From positions 1,226,747-1,290,746 of the forward strand of contig NZ_KN322987.1 of assembly GCF_000774145.1 (NCBI RefSeq): DNA of 64,000 nt, written 5' to 3'. The number at the start of each line of letters is the position of its first letter. Within the stretch, counting starts at the first letter, position 1. Positions 27,528 to 36,467 of the stretch are shown here, piece after piece. The position numbers and the translations under genes are program-made. The stretch comes from Pseudomonas mediterranea CFBP 5447. GTDB lineage: Bacteria > Pseudomonadota > Gammaproteobacteria > Pseudomonadales > Pseudomonadaceae. Below the pieces are notes generated by a model. That model ran no database searches, was not told the origin of the DNA, and saw nothing but the letters and a program-made list of their open reading frames with translations.

Positions 27528-27666
27528 TGTGGGAGCCGGGCTTGCCCGCGATGACGGCGGCACATACACCATCGACGCAAGCTGGCCCACCGCTATCGCG
27601 AGCAGGCTCGCTCCCACAAGGGGAATGATGGCGAACGCGAATCTTGCGGACAGCTCGCTCCCACAA
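27528..27666. repeat. REP doublet, third unit, plus trailing fragment
   Basis: The third copy begins 137 bases after the second and ends at 27618. The spacer then repeats again and a truncated arm (AGCTCGCTCCCACAAG) closes the block at 27666, just before the hemB stop. Confidence 0.9.
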
Positions 27667-27680
27667 GGGAATGGTGTGGA

Positions 27681-28655
27681 TCAGATGCCGCTCGATGCCA
27701 GGTCCATCGCAAAGTAGGTGAAGATCAGATCCGCCCCTGCCCGCTTGATCGCACCAAGGCTTTCACGCACCACTCGGGCCTCGTCGATGGCGCCGGCCTG
27801 GGCGGCGAACTTGATCATCGCGTACTCGCCGCTGACCTGATAGGCCGACAGCGGCAGGTTCGACGCCTGGCGGATGTCACGGATGATGTCGAGGTAGGCC
27901 CCGGCCGGCTTGACCATCAGCGCATCGGCGCCTTCCTGTTCATCGAGCAGGGACTCACGCAGCGCTTCGCGACGGTTCATCGGGTTCATCTGGTAGCTCT
28001 TGCGGTCGCCCTTCAAAGCGCTGCCGCCCGCCTCACGGAACGGCCCATAGAGCGCCGAGGCGAATTTGGTGGAGTAAGCCATGATTGCCGTCTGGCTGAA
28101 GCCAGCTTCATCCAGGGCCTTGCGAATCGCCTGGACCTGCCCATCCATCGCCGCGGACGGAGCGATGACATCGGCACCGGCGCGGGCCGCGGCCACGGCT
28201 TGTCGCCCCAGGTTGAACAGGGTCCGGTCGTTGTCCACTTCATGCCCATGAAGCACGCCGCAATGACCGTGATCGGTGTATTCACAGAAGCACGTATCGG
28301 ACATTACGATCATTTCCGGCACCGCGTCCTTGCAGATCGCCGCCATGCGCGACACCAGGCCACGCTCGTTCCAGGTATCGCTGCCGTCGCTGTCCAGATG
28401 ATGGGACACACCGAAGGTCATCACCGCCTTGATACCCGCACGGGCATATCGTTCGATCTCGCCGGCCAGTTTCGACTCAGGAATGCGCACCACGCCCGGC
28501 ATGCTCTTGATCGGCACGAAGTCATCGATTTCCTCTTCGACGAAAATCGGCAGGACCAGGTCGTTCAAGGTGAACTCGGTTTCCTGGAAAAGACTGCGCA
28601 GGCTGGCATTGCGACGCAGGCGACGCGGACGTGCTTCGGGGAACTGGCTGGACAT
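27681..28655 (-). CDS. hemB: Delta-aminolevulinic acid dehydratase (porphobilinogen synthase), zinc-type
   Basis: A 324-residue enzyme that condenses two 5-aminolevulinates into porphobilinogen for heme and cobalamin. The three zinc-binding cysteines are present (Cys122, Cys124 and Cys132 in DTCFCEYTDHGHCG), as are the Schiff-base lysines Lys197 (YSTKFAS) and Lys249 (MVKPAG). The sequence is very close to the E. coli enzyme. The long-known main Pseudomonas HemB is a magnesium type lacking those cysteines, so this is probably a second paralogue. The start at 28655 matches E. coli; upstream in-frame codons add nonhomologous residues. Confidence 0.94.
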   Translation of the reverse strand: MSSQFPEARPRRLRRNASLRSLFQETEFTLNDLVLPIFVEEEIDDFVPIKSMPGVVRIPESKLAGEIERYARAGIKAVMTFGVSHHLDSDGSDTWNERGLVSRMAAICKDAVPEMIVMSDTCFCEYTDHGHCGVLHGHEVDNDRTLFNLGRQAVAAARAGADVIAPSAAMDGQVQAIRKALDEAGFSQTAIMAYSTKFASALYGPFREAGGSALKGDRKSYQMNPMNRREALRESLLDEQEGADALMVKPAGAYLDIIRDIRQASNLPLSAYQVSGEYAMIKFAAQAGAIDEARVVRESLGAIKRAGADLIFTYFAMDLASSGI

Positions 28656-28769
28656 GGGACTCCTGGGCAAATGAGGGTCAATCACAGGGGGACAAAGCTT
28701 ATGCCCTGGCCGGCCAGGGCACAAACGCCACCTGGAAAACAGAGTATTACCGGCCGGGCAATAATCCGC

Positions 28770-29627
28770 TCACAAGCTCAACGAACCATTGATGCAGGTC
28801 ACCACCGCACCACCGATCCAGACATTTTCCGCGATCCGCTCGACATGAATCCGTCCGGCACGCCCCATGGTCAACCCCTGGCTGACCACATAAGACGACG
28901 GCGCCAGCCCCTTGCCCAGCATCCACTGGGCAAGCCCGGCATTCAGGCTGCCGGTGGCCGGATCCTCCGGCATGCCATCACCGGCGATGAAGCCCCGCAC
29001 TTCAAATTGAGCCTCGTCACCGTCCACGGCCGGATCCCAGGGAGCGATGACGCCCACCGCCAAGTCCAGGAGCTGGTGATAGTCAGGCTTGAGCGCCAGT
29101 ACCTGCTGACGATCCTTGAGCACCAACGCCAGCCAACCGGCGCCGTTATCAACCCATTGCGCATCGACAATCGCCTCGGCCGGCAACCTCAGCCCACTGC
29201 GTACCCGCTCCAACAGATCAACGTTCAGCGGACCGGACTTGAGCAACGGCGGGGCCAGGAACGCCAACCCGTGTTCATTGCGACGAATCCTGACCAGGCC
29301 GACGCCGCATTCCTGCACGATCTCCTGACCTTTCGGCATGCCACCGGCTTCCAACCAGGCATGACAACTGCCCAGGGTCGGATGCCCGGCAAACGGCAAT
29401 TCGGTCGAGGTGCTGAAAATCCGCACCCGGTAATCCGCCTCCGGATGTCGCGGCGCCAACAGGAAAGTGGTTTCGCTGAGGTTGGTCCAGTTGGCAAAAG
29501 CGATCATCTGCTCATCGCCGAGCCCATCGGCCCCCAGCACCACCGCCAGCGGATTGCCCTTGAGCGGCACATCGCTGAACACGTCCACCTGCTTGAAATC
29601 GAATCGGCGCGTCGTCGCTCCGTTCAT
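28770..29627 (-). CDS. PhzF-family epimerase/isomerase
   Basis: A 285-residue protein of the PhzF/diaminopimelate-epimerase fold with two similar halves. Family blocks are FKQVDVFSDVPLKGNPLAVV, NLSETTFL (catalytic glutamate), TELPFAGHPTLGSCHAW and GMPEDPATGSLNAGLAQWML. Phenazine genes are absent, so this is one of the generic PhzF-like proteins of unknown substrate. It overlaps the upstream GST gene by 4 bases, so both form one operon. Confidence 0.92.
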   Translation of the reverse strand: MNGATTRRFDFKQVDVFSDVPLKGNPLAVVLGADGLGDEQMIAFANWTNLSETTFLLAPRHPEADYRVRIFSTSTELPFAGHPTLGSCHAWLEAGGMPKGQEIVQECGVGLVRIRRNEHGLAFLAPPLLKSGPLNVDLLERVRSGLRLPAEAIVDAQWVDNGAGWLALVLKDRQQVLALKPDYHQLLDLAVGVIAPWDPAVDGDEAQFEVRGFIAGDGMPEDPATGSLNAGLAQWMLGKGLAPSSYVVSQGLTMGRAGRIHVERIAENVWIGGAVVTCINGSLSL

Positions 29628-30322
29628 TCCGGAATCTTCAAACCGCGCACCACTGCCGGCCGCGCCAGGAAGCGTTCCAGCACCCGCGTGACGTTGGGGA
29701 AGTTCTGGATTCCCACCAGATCGCCGGCCTCATAGAACCCGATCAGATTGCGCACCCAGGGGAGCGTGGCGATGTCGGCAATGGTGTAGCGCTCGCCCAT
29801 GATCCAGTCGCGTCCTTCCAGGCGACCATCGAGTACCTTGAGCAAACGCTTGCTCTCTTCGACATAACGGTCGCGAGGTCGCTTGTCCTCATAGTCCTTG
29901 CCAGCGAACTTATTGAAGAAACCCAACTGCCCGAACATCGGCCCGATACCACCCATCTGGAACATCAGCCACTGGATCGTCTCGTAGCGCGCCGCCGACT
30001 CCTGGGCCAGCAACTGGCCACTCTTGTCCGCCAGGTAGATCAGAATCGCCCCGGACTCGAACAACGCCAACGGCTGGTCCCCCGGCCCATGAGGGTCGAG
30101 GATCGCCGGGATCTTGTTGTTCGGGTTGAGAGAAAGGAATTCCGCAGAGAGCTGGTCGTTGCTGCCGAAATCCACTTTATGGGGTTCGTAGGGCAGGCCG
30201 ATCTCCTCCAGCATGATCGAGACCTTCACGCCGTTGGGGGTTGGCAGGGAGTAGAGCTGGAGCCACTCGGGGTATTGGGCGGGCCATTTCCGGGTGATCG
30301 GGAATTGAGTCAGGTCAGGCAT
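29624..30322 (-). CDS. Glutathione S-transferase (YghU/YfcG-like)
   Basis: A 232-residue GST. The N-terminal domain reads WLQLYSLPTPNGVKVSIMLEEIGLPYEPHKVDF, with the asparagine/threonine-type glutathione site of the Nu class (TPNG). The middle LNPNNKIPAILDPHG carries the cis-proline, and the C-terminal helical domain contains WLMFQMGGIGPMFGQLGFF. Such enzymes show disulfide-bond reductase activity on glutathione adducts. The ATG at 30322 follows GGAGCTCCC. It is the first gene of a two-gene operon with the PhzF protein. Confidence 0.93.
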   Translation of the reverse strand: MPDLTQFPITRKWPAQYPEWLQLYSLPTPNGVKVSIMLEEIGLPYEPHKVDFGSNDQLSAEFLSLNPNNKIPAILDPHGPGDQPLALFESGAILIYLADKSGQLLAQESAARYETIQWLMFQMGGIGPMFGQLGFFNKFAGKDYEDKRPRDRYVEESKRLLKVLDGRLEGRDWIMGERYTIADIATLPWVRNLIGFYEAGDLVGIQNFPNVTRVLERFLARPAVVRGLKIPE

Positions 30323-30715
30323 GGGAGCTCCATGGCAGGAGGGAAAGGCTGGAGCATAATTCAGGACCGGATGGATGGCATCAGGAAATGCCCGCCTGCT
30401 GACCCTCGCGTTTGCCGAACGGGCTGGAGAAACATGCCTGGGTTGGAATAAGGCCATTCGCTAAACCCCACACGTCACACGAATCAAGCCGGCCTTTATT
30501 AATTTCGCAACATCCTGTCGTTAATCTTCCCCCATCTCACGGAAGAGAGCCGCGGCAGGATCGAACCAAAGGGCTTCAGGAGACTCAGAGCAATGCCCCG
30601 AGGAATCGAAGCGGCGTAATGACAAGGAAAAACATCCGAAGCCAGGGCTTCGTGGTGCCAGGGTTTGTCAGCCTGACTCGATGCCTGACTCGAGACAGCC
30701 GAAGAACGTAATCCG
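30323..30715. other. 393-base intergenic region with nothing recognised
   Basis: It separates the GST gene from the divergent histidine phosphatase gene. It holds no REP element, no convincing small gene and no strong terminator. Promoters for both flanking genes presumably lie here. Confidence 0.5.
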
Positions 30716-31390
30716 ATGATCAATCCCCTGAAGTTCACCAGACACCTCAAACGCCGGTCATGGCTGGTATTGCCGACATCGCTTGTGGTCTGCGGCCTGG
30801 TGCTGTCACTGGAATCCAGCGTCAGTCGCGCCCAGCCGGTCGATGGCATCCAGACCCTGGTGTTCCTGCGCCACGCCGAAAAGCCTGCCGGCGGCCTGGG
30901 GCAACTCAATTGCCAGGGCCTCAACCGCGCCATCGACTTGGCCACCCTGTTGCCGCAAAAGTTCGGCAAGGCTGACTACGTATTCGCGGCCAACCCGACC
31001 CGCAACGTGGAAGAAGGCGAGCGGGACAATTCCTACAGTTATATTCGCCCATTGATGACCATCAGCCCCAGTGCGATCAAGCTCGGGTTGCCGGTCAATA
31101 TCGAATACTCGGCCAACGACACCAGCGCCCTGGCTGACGAATTGCTGCACGATAAGTACCACAACGCCACCATCTACACGGCCTGGTCCCACGGCTATCT
31201 GCCGGAACTGATCAACAAGGTGGCCGGCGAGGCCGTGGGCAAGGAGCAGACCATTACCGAAGACTGGGAATCCGGGGATTTCGATTCGTTGTATGTCCTG
31301 ACCCTGACCTGGCACAACGGCAAGGCCAGCCTCTCCAGCCAGAGCTACAAGCAGGGCCTGGATAACGGCCAGCAGACCTGTCCGACGTAG
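30716..31390 (+). CDS. Secreted histidine phosphatase family protein
   Basis: A 224-residue protein. A signal peptide or membrane anchor covers roughly residues 14-38 (LVLPTSLVVCGLVLSL). The phosphohistidine motif is LVFLRHAEKP (the RHA form of RHG), and a second catalytic block is AWSHGYLPEL. The family dephosphorylates small phospho-compounds; the substrate is unknown. A cleavage after SRA would release it to the periplasm. Confidence 0.85.
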   Translation: MINPLKFTRHLKRRSWLVLPTSLVVCGLVLSLESSVSRAQPVDGIQTLVFLRHAEKPAGGLGQLNCQGLNRAIDLATLLPQKFGKADYVFAANPTRNVEEGERDNSYSYIRPLMTISPSAIKLGLPVNIEYSANDTSALADELLHDKYHNATIYTAWSHGYLPELINKVAGEAVGKEQTITEDWESGDFDSLYVLTLTWHNGKASLSSQSYKQGLDNGQQTCPT

Positions 31391-31412
31391 GCGGCGGGCA
31401 GGGCTTCGCCCT

Positions 31413-31458
31413 CCAGCGGGAGCAAGCTCCCTCGCCACAGCAAGCTCCCTCGCCACAG
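31413..31458. repeat. Half REP element of the second family, with duplicated end
   Basis: CAGCGGGAGCAAGCTCCCTCG followed by CCACAG, then a direct repeat of CAAGCTCCCTCGCCACAG. Further degenerate CTTGCCACAGC fragments run to about 31490. Confidence 0.7.
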
Positions 31459-31534
31459 CTAACGCCCTTGCCACAGCAACCTTCCTCACCACAGGGTATG
31501 ATGCGCCTACATCCCTGTTGCCCGGACCTTCTCC

Positions 31535-32587
31535 ATGTCTTTATCTTCTGCCGCTCCCGTTCGGGGCTGGTCGTTCTGGTGGAAACCCGCCCTGTTCCTG
31601 CTGGTGGCCTGTGTCGGTCTCTACTACGTCAAATGGTCGCCGTATTACCTCAAGGCGTTCGTCGCCGCCGATAACCACAGCATCGGCAACTCGATCCTCA
31701 ACGACGCACAGACCGCGCCGCTGATGGCCGCGCTGGCCTACGCCAAGGTGTATTTCCTGGCGATCTGGAAAGCGGCGGTGCTGGCGGTGATCCTGGGCTC
31801 CCTGTTGCAGGTACTGATTCCCCGTGACTGGCTGTTGCGCCTGTTCGGCCGGGCCGGCTTTGCCTCGACCCTGCGCGGCGGGCTGTTCGCCCTGCCCGGC
31901 ATGATGTGCTCATGCTGCGCGGCGCCGGTGGCGGCAAGCATGCGACGGCAGAATGTCTCGGTGGGCGCGGCGCTGGCCTTCTGGATCGGCAACCCGGTAC
32001 TCAACCCCGCGACCCTGGTCTTCATGGGCTTCGTGCTGGGTTGGGGCTTCACCGCCCTGCGGCTGGTAGCAGGTATCGTGCTGGTCTTCGGCGTGTCGTT
32101 GGTCGCCCAGCGCATCGCCCGGCCCGAAGTCCTGCCCGAGGCGGCCGTGGAAGCCGTGACCGAGGCCAGCGAGGTCGATACACAGCCTTTCCTGACGCGT
32201 TGGGGACGGACCTTGTGGCAGTTGTTCTGGAGCACCATCCCCGTCTATGTGCTGGCCGTGCTGGTCCTGGGCGCTGCTCGGGTCTGGCTGTTTCCCCATG
32301 TCGATGGCGCCATGGCCAACAGCCTGGTATGGCTGGTGCCACTGGCCATTGTCGGCACGCTGTTCGTGATTCCTACCGCTGCGGAAATCCCCATCGTGCA
32401 AACGATGATGACCCTGGGCATGGGCACCGGACCGGCCGTGGCGTTGCTGATGACACTGCCGAGCATCAGCCTGCCGTCGCTGTTGATGCTGCGCAAGGAT
32501 TTCGATGCCCGGGTGCTGGTGACCGTGGCGCTGCTGACCATGTTGGTCGGCATCGTCTGTGGGTTGATCGGGGCGGTGTTGCTTTAA
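31535..32587 (+). CDS. Permease of the SO_0444/ArsP-like (DUF318) family
   Basis: A 350-residue inner-membrane protein with about eight to nine helices. The hallmark LPGMMCSCCAAPVAASMRRQ, with adjacent cysteines, and the duplicated FWIGNPVLNPATLVFMGFVLGW and VIPTAAEIPIVQTMMTLGMG loops are visible. Relatives include cation/metalloid permeases with a pair of conserved cysteines. The substrate is not determined. The selenium genes selU-selD converge on it from the other strand but are not an operon with it. Confidence 0.88.
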   Translation: MSLSSAAPVRGWSFWWKPALFLLVACVGLYYVKWSPYYLKAFVAADNHSIGNSILNDAQTAPLMAALAYAKVYFLAIWKAAVLAVILGSLLQVLIPRDWLLRLFGRAGFASTLRGGLFALPGMMCSCCAAPVAASMRRQNVSVGAALAFWIGNPVLNPATLVFMGFVLGWGFTALRLVAGIVLVFGVSLVAQRIARPEVLPEAAVEAVTEASEVDTQPFLTRWGRTLWQLFWSTIPVYVLAVLVLGAARVWLFPHVDGAMANSLVWLVPLAIVGTLFVIPTAAEIPIVQTMMTLGMGTGPAVALLMTLPSISLPSLLMLRKDFDARVLVTVALLTMLVGIVCGLIGAVLL

Positions 32588-32620
32588 GGCTTCAAGGCTG
32601 AGATCGGCGCCGGCTGATAC

Positions 32621-32650
32621 ATCGCTATCGCGAGCAGGCTCGCTCCCACA
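32621..32650. repeat. Single REP half-element
   Basis: ATCGCTATCGCGAGCAGGCT plus CGCTCCCACA, one arm only. A fragment CTGCTCGCGATAGCG near 32693 could be the rest of a broken pair. Confidence 0.75.
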
Positions 32651-32735
32651 GGGGCCTGGGGTGATCGCAGATGTGCGGGCTACTGCAAATCTCCTGCTCG
32701 CGATAGCGCCGGCCCGTTCCCATACTGTCCTGAGA

Positions 32736-33839
32736 TCAGGCCGTTCGAGCCACTCGCTCACGCAGATACTCGAGCACAGCCGCCTGCTCTCCCGCAAACT
32801 CGATCCGACCGCCCTTCTTTTCCCGCTGGAACACGTACATCGGGTCGTAATACTCGCGCAGCAACCCTTCGATCCAGCCACGATGCAAATCCACGGCGCC
32901 GCTATCGGCCTGCTCGGCCAGGGCGGCTTCCATGATGACCATCAGGCGCCGATGGCGGTCGCCTCCCAGGCGCTTGTGGATATTGTCCAGACTCGCCAGC
33001 AGCCGCTCGGAGAACAGCGAGAACCCTTCCTCGCCATGTACCGCGATAAACTCGGCGCTCAGGTTGATGACGTAATCCCGCAGAATCCGCTCGACCCGCC
33101 GCTCCACGCTGTCTTCCAGCCAGACCATCGGAACCTGTTGCATGCGCTGGTACAGCGGCAATGGCAAGGCACAACTGCCGACCATGCGGCTTTCATCTTC
33201 CACCACAAATTGCCCGATACCGGCGGCGCGCTTTTTCAACACATCCACGGCCAGGCGGTTCTCGAAATCGATGTTGGACGGCTGTCCCGTGGCACGCTTG
33301 CCGAAGCTCGAACCCCGGTGGTTGGCGTAACCTTCCAGGTCCAGGCCGTTGCCCAGCTGGTTCAGGACTTCGGTCTTGCCGGTACCGGTCATGCCACCCA
33401 GCAAGACGAAATCGCACTGGGCGACCGCCTGCTCCACGGTATCCAGCAGGAACGTGCGCATCGCCTTGTAGCCGCCGCCGACCCTGGGGTATTCGATGCC
33501 GGCTTCATCCTTGAGCCACTGCTGGACAATCTGCGAGCGCAGCCCGCCTCGAAAGCAGTACAGGACACCGTCAGGATGGGCCCGGGCGAAGTCGGCCCAG
33601 GCCTGGATACGTTGCGCCTTGGTTTCGCCGGACACCAGCTGATGCCCGAGGACGATGGCCGCTTGCTGGCCTTGCTGCTTGTAGCATGTACCGACCCGCT
33701 GCCGCTCGATATCGGTCATCAGCGGCAGATTGACCACGCCGGGAAACGCACCCTTGATAAATTCGATGGGCGCGCGGGTGTCCATCATCGGCCGGCCGTT
33801 GAGGAAAATGTCGCGGTAATCGGTAATGTCATTGCTCAT
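32736..33839 (-). CDS. selU: tRNA 2-selenouridine synthase
   Basis: A 367-residue enzyme (MnmH/SelU) that replaces sulfur with selenium at U34 of certain tRNAs, using selenophosphate. The N-terminal rhodanese domain has the catalytic Cys95 in VLYCFRGGLRSQ. The C-terminal P-loop domain has GMTGTGKT at residues 149-156. It starts one base inside the selD stop (TGATG), so it is translated with SelD, its selenophosphate supplier. Confidence 0.96.
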   Translation of the reverse strand: MSNDITDYRDIFLNGRPMMDTRAPIEFIKGAFPGVVNLPLMTDIERQRVGTCYKQQGQQAAIVLGHQLVSGETKAQRIQAWADFARAHPDGVLYCFRGGLRSQIVQQWLKDEAGIEYPRVGGGYKAMRTFLLDTVEQAVAQCDFVLLGGMTGTGKTEVLNQLGNGLDLEGYANHRGSSFGKRATGQPSNIDFENRLAVDVLKKRAAGIGQFVVEDESRMVGSCALPLPLYQRMQQVPMVWLEDSVERRVERILRDYVINLSAEFIAVHGEEGFSLFSERLLASLDNIHKRLGGDRHRRLMVIMEAALAEQADSGAVDLHRGWIEGLLREYYDPMYVFQREKKGGRIEFAGEQAAVLEYLRERVARTA

Positions 33840-34873
33840 CAGGACACCTCGACCGCGCTGGTCTGTCGCTCGACCAATTCGCCGATCGGCTCCAGCGCGA
33901 GGCCCAATTCAGCGGCCACCTCAAGAAACTCGCCTTCGCCCTGCGCCGTCACGGCGATCAACAGGCCGCCGCTGGTCTGCGGGTCGCACAATACGCGCTT
34001 GTGCAGTTCCTGGACGCGACCGACCTTGCTGGCGTAGCTGTCGTAGTTACGCAGCGTTCCGCCCGGCACGCAGCCCAGGTCGAGGTAATACTCGACGCCC
34101 GGCAGGCGCGGCACCGCGTCGTAGCGAATGCGTGCGGTCAACTGGCTGCCATCGGCCATTTCCACCAGATGCCCAAGCAGACCGAAACCGGTGACGTCGG
34201 TCATGGCCGTCACGCCATCGAGTTTGCCGAAGCGGCTGCCGGGTTTATTGAGGGTGCACATCCAGTCGCGGGCCAGGCCGACGTCAGCGGCGCGCAATTT
34301 GCCCTTCTTCTCCGCCGTGGTGAGGATGCCAATGCCCAGGGGCTTGGTCAGATACAGGCGGCAACCGGCAGTGGCGGTGTCGTTGCGCTTCATGTGGCGT
34401 TTCTGCACCAGGCCGGTCACGGCCAAGCCGAAAATCGGCTCGGGCGCATCGATCGAATGCCCGCCCGCTAACGGGATACCCGCCTCGTCGCACACCGAAC
34501 GACCGCCGCGAATCACTTCCCGTGCGATTTCCGGGGCCAGCACATTGACGGGCCAGCCGAGAATCGCAATGGCCATCAACGGATCACCGCCCATGGCGTA
34601 GATGTCACTGATGGCATTGGTGGCGGCGATGCGGCCGAAATCGAAGGGATCATCGACAATCGGCATGAAGAAGTCGGTGGTCGACACCACCCCGCGCTCT
34701 TCGTCGATGGCATACACCGCGGCATCGTCCCGGGAGGCGTTGCCGACCCACAGTTTGGGATCAAGGTTCTGCGCACCGCTGCCGGCCAGGATCACTTCCA
34801 GCACCTGCGGCGATATCTTGCAGCCGCAACCGGCGCCGTGGCTGTACTGGGTCAGGCGAATGGGCTCGCTCAT
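33839..34873 (-). CDS. selD: Selenide, water dikinase
   Basis: A 344-residue enzyme that makes selenophosphate from selenide and ATP. The catalytic Cys16 and Lys19 lie in GAGCGCKI. ATP-binding blocks follow: TTDFFMPIVDDPFDFGRIAA, AISDIYAMGG and MTDVTGFGLLGHL. A cysteine, not a selenocysteine, is used at the active site. The start at 34873 is chosen over 34888 on ribosome-binding-site spacing (GAGAGGT). It is the first gene of a selD-selU operon. Confidence 0.96.
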   Translation of the reverse strand: MSEPIRLTQYSHGAGCGCKISPQVLEVILAGSGAQNLDPKLWVGNASRDDAAVYAIDEERGVVSTTDFFMPIVDDPFDFGRIAATNAISDIYAMGGDPLMAIAILGWPVNVLAPEIAREVIRGGRSVCDEAGIPLAGGHSIDAPEPIFGLAVTGLVQKRHMKRNDTATAGCRLYLTKPLGIGILTTAEKKGKLRAADVGLARDWMCTLNKPGSRFGKLDGVTAMTDVTGFGLLGHLVEMADGSQLTARIRYDAVPRLPGVEYYLDLGCVPGGTLRNYDSYASKVGRVQELHKRVLCDPQTSGGLLIAVTAQGEGEFLEVAAELGLALEPIGELVERQTSAVEVS

Positions 34874-34969
34874 GGGCATACCTCTCATCAGTCAAGGTGA
34901 GCGATTCTAGCAGTAACATCGACGCTTCAGTGCTGATGCCGCCATGGCCAGGAGAAACTGGTACGGGAT

Positions 34970-34985
34970 GTGCAAACGTTTGCGA
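34970..34985. promoter_or_regulatory. LacI/PurR-type palindromic operator upstream of tsx
   Basis: GTGCAAACGTTTGCGA contains the perfect 12-bp palindrome GCAAACGTTTGC (34972-34983) with a central CG, the hallmark of LacI-family operators. It is close to the E. coli PurR box ACGCAAACGTTTGCGT. It lies about 80 bases before the tsx start codon and between the divergent selD and tsx genes. Confidence 0.6.
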
Positions 34986-35065
34986 GCCCCGTCAGGGCCT
35001 TCTGATCGGGTTGTTTTCTTTCATCCAGGATCACGGGCTTCGGCCCGCACGAACAAGGACTTTCC

Positions 35066-36013
35066 ATGCATTTCATTTCCCGGCGTTGCGCCGTGCCCGG
35101 TGTATTCGCAGCCTCCCTGCTACTGAGCGCCGTTACCGGACTACCCAGCACACCCGCCCAAGCCGCACCGAACGACTCTGCCCAGGGCGAAGCCTTGAGT
35201 CCCGAAGCCACCCCGCCGAAAAAAGGCGCCTACCTGTCGGACTGGTACAACCAGAACCTGACCATCATCGGCAGCAAGGACATCAGCTTCGGCCCGCAAC
35301 CCGTCGACGATGTGTACCTGGAGTATGAATATTTCGGTCGCAAGGGGCCGTTCGAACTGTACGGCTACGTCGACATTCCGAAGATTTTCGACATCGGCAA
35401 CAGCCACGACAAAGGGGCATGGGATCACGGCTCGCCGCTGTTCATGGAACATGAACCGCGTATCTCCATCGACTCCCTGGCGGGTCGCAGCCTGGCCATC
35501 GGGCCATTCAAGGAATGGTATGTGGCGTTCGACTGGATCTATGACCACGGCAGCAACAGCGCCAATCGTGGCAACACGTTGTACAGCGGACTGGGCACCG
35601 ACATCGACACCCATTCCCGGGTCAACCTGTCGGCCAACTTCTACGGTCGGTATCAATGGGAAAACTACGGCGCCAGCAATGAATATTCCTGGGATGGCTA
35701 CCGCGCTCAACTCAAGTACATCGTGCCGATCAGTCGGTTCAGCAATGGTGCGTCCCTGACCTACATCGGCTTCACCAACTTCGATTTCGGCTCGAACCTG
35801 CACAAGGACAATCCGGCACGCACCGCCAACGCCACGGTCGCCACCAACGTCTTGCTGTATTCCTTCACTCACCTGCGCTTCACGCTGGTGGGCCGCTACT
35901 TCCACAACGGCGGCAACTGGGAAGATGGCAGTGAACTGAACTTCGGCGACGGCAACTTCCGCGCCCGTTCCGACGGCTGGGGCTACTACGCCGGGGTAGG
36001 TTATCAATTCTGA
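35066..36013 (+). CDS. tsx: Nucleoside-specific channel-forming outer-membrane protein Tsx
   Basis: A 315-residue outer-membrane beta-barrel for nucleoside diffusion. A long signal peptide (about 33 residues, ending AQA) is followed by blocks very similar to E. coli Tsx: YLSDWYNQNLTIIGSKDISFGPQ, HGSPLFMEHEPRISID, GPFKEWYVAFDWIYDHG, GLGTDIDTHS and ELNFGDGNFRARS. It ends in the usual aromatic YQF that signals BAM insertion. AAGGAC precedes the ATG. A LacI-type operator upstream suggests nucleoside- or purine-linked control. Confidence 0.94.
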   Translation: MHFISRRCAVPGVFAASLLLSAVTGLPSTPAQAAPNDSAQGEALSPEATPPKKGAYLSDWYNQNLTIIGSKDISFGPQPVDDVYLEYEYFGRKGPFELYGYVDIPKIFDIGNSHDKGAWDHGSPLFMEHEPRISIDSLAGRSLAIGPFKEWYVAFDWIYDHGSNSANRGNTLYSGLGTDIDTHSRVNLSANFYGRYQWENYGASNEYSWDGYRAQLKYIVPISRFSNGASLTYIGFTNFDFGSNLHKDNPARTANATVATNVLLYSFTHLRFTLVGRYFHNGGNWEDGSELNFGDGNFRARSDGWGYYAGVGYQF

Positions 36014-36093
36014 TCGGGGGCACTGGCGATGGAATTTTCGTCCATCACGAGAATCACTTGAACATCAACCTGATGTTCAACAGGAGACTGCCG

Positions 36094-36378
36094 ATGTCCC
36101 TTTCCTCCGCCGCTGCCGACAGCACCCACCTGGATTACGGCCTCGACACGCTGTTCGGCCGGGAAACCAAAAGCATCGACTGCCGGTTCGATGTCAAACG
36201 CCTCGATGACGGTGAGCCGCCGTGGTTCGCGCTGCACATTCGCCCCCCACTGCCGGATGATCTGGAGAAGGCCCAGATCGTGGTGTTTACTGCCGAGGGG
36301 CGGCGGATCAGCGGGATTGTCCGGCGCACCGAGCGCCTGGCCGATGACAGCCTACAGCTGGATGTCGAGCCTGACTGA
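36094..36378 (+). CDS. Hypothetical 94-residue protein
   Basis: A small soluble protein starting MSLSSAAADSTHLDYGLDTL and rich in charged residues. The part LPDDLEKAQIVVFTAEGRRISGIVRRTERLADDSLQL looks like a small beta-barrel (PilZ/OB-like in rhythm), but no motif is clear. The start is fixed by CAGGAGACTGCCG. An upstream in-frame ATG at 36058 lacks a good site. Function unknown. Confidence 0.7.
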   Translation: MSLSSAAADSTHLDYGLDTLFGRETKSIDCRFDVKRLDDGEPPWFALHIRPPLPDDLEKAQIVVFTAEGRRISGIVRRTERLADDSLQLDVEPD

Positions 36379-36467
36379 CGTATTGGAAAGCTTGCGCAGC
36401 GCTGGAGTCCGGCGGGATGCCCGTGGGATGATCGGCCTCCCATACGCCCTCCACGCCGAGAGTTTCA

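Noticed and set aside
27256..27666. Possible CRISPR array or tandem gene repeats
   Set aside because: The units are inverted REP pairs with period about 135 bases and near-identical spacers, so this is not a CRISPR array; the small frames across it are repeat artefacts.
30499..30969. Minus-strand frame across the 30.3-30.7 kb gap
   Set aside because: It runs antisense into the secreted phosphatase gene and shows no domain pattern or ribosome-binding site.
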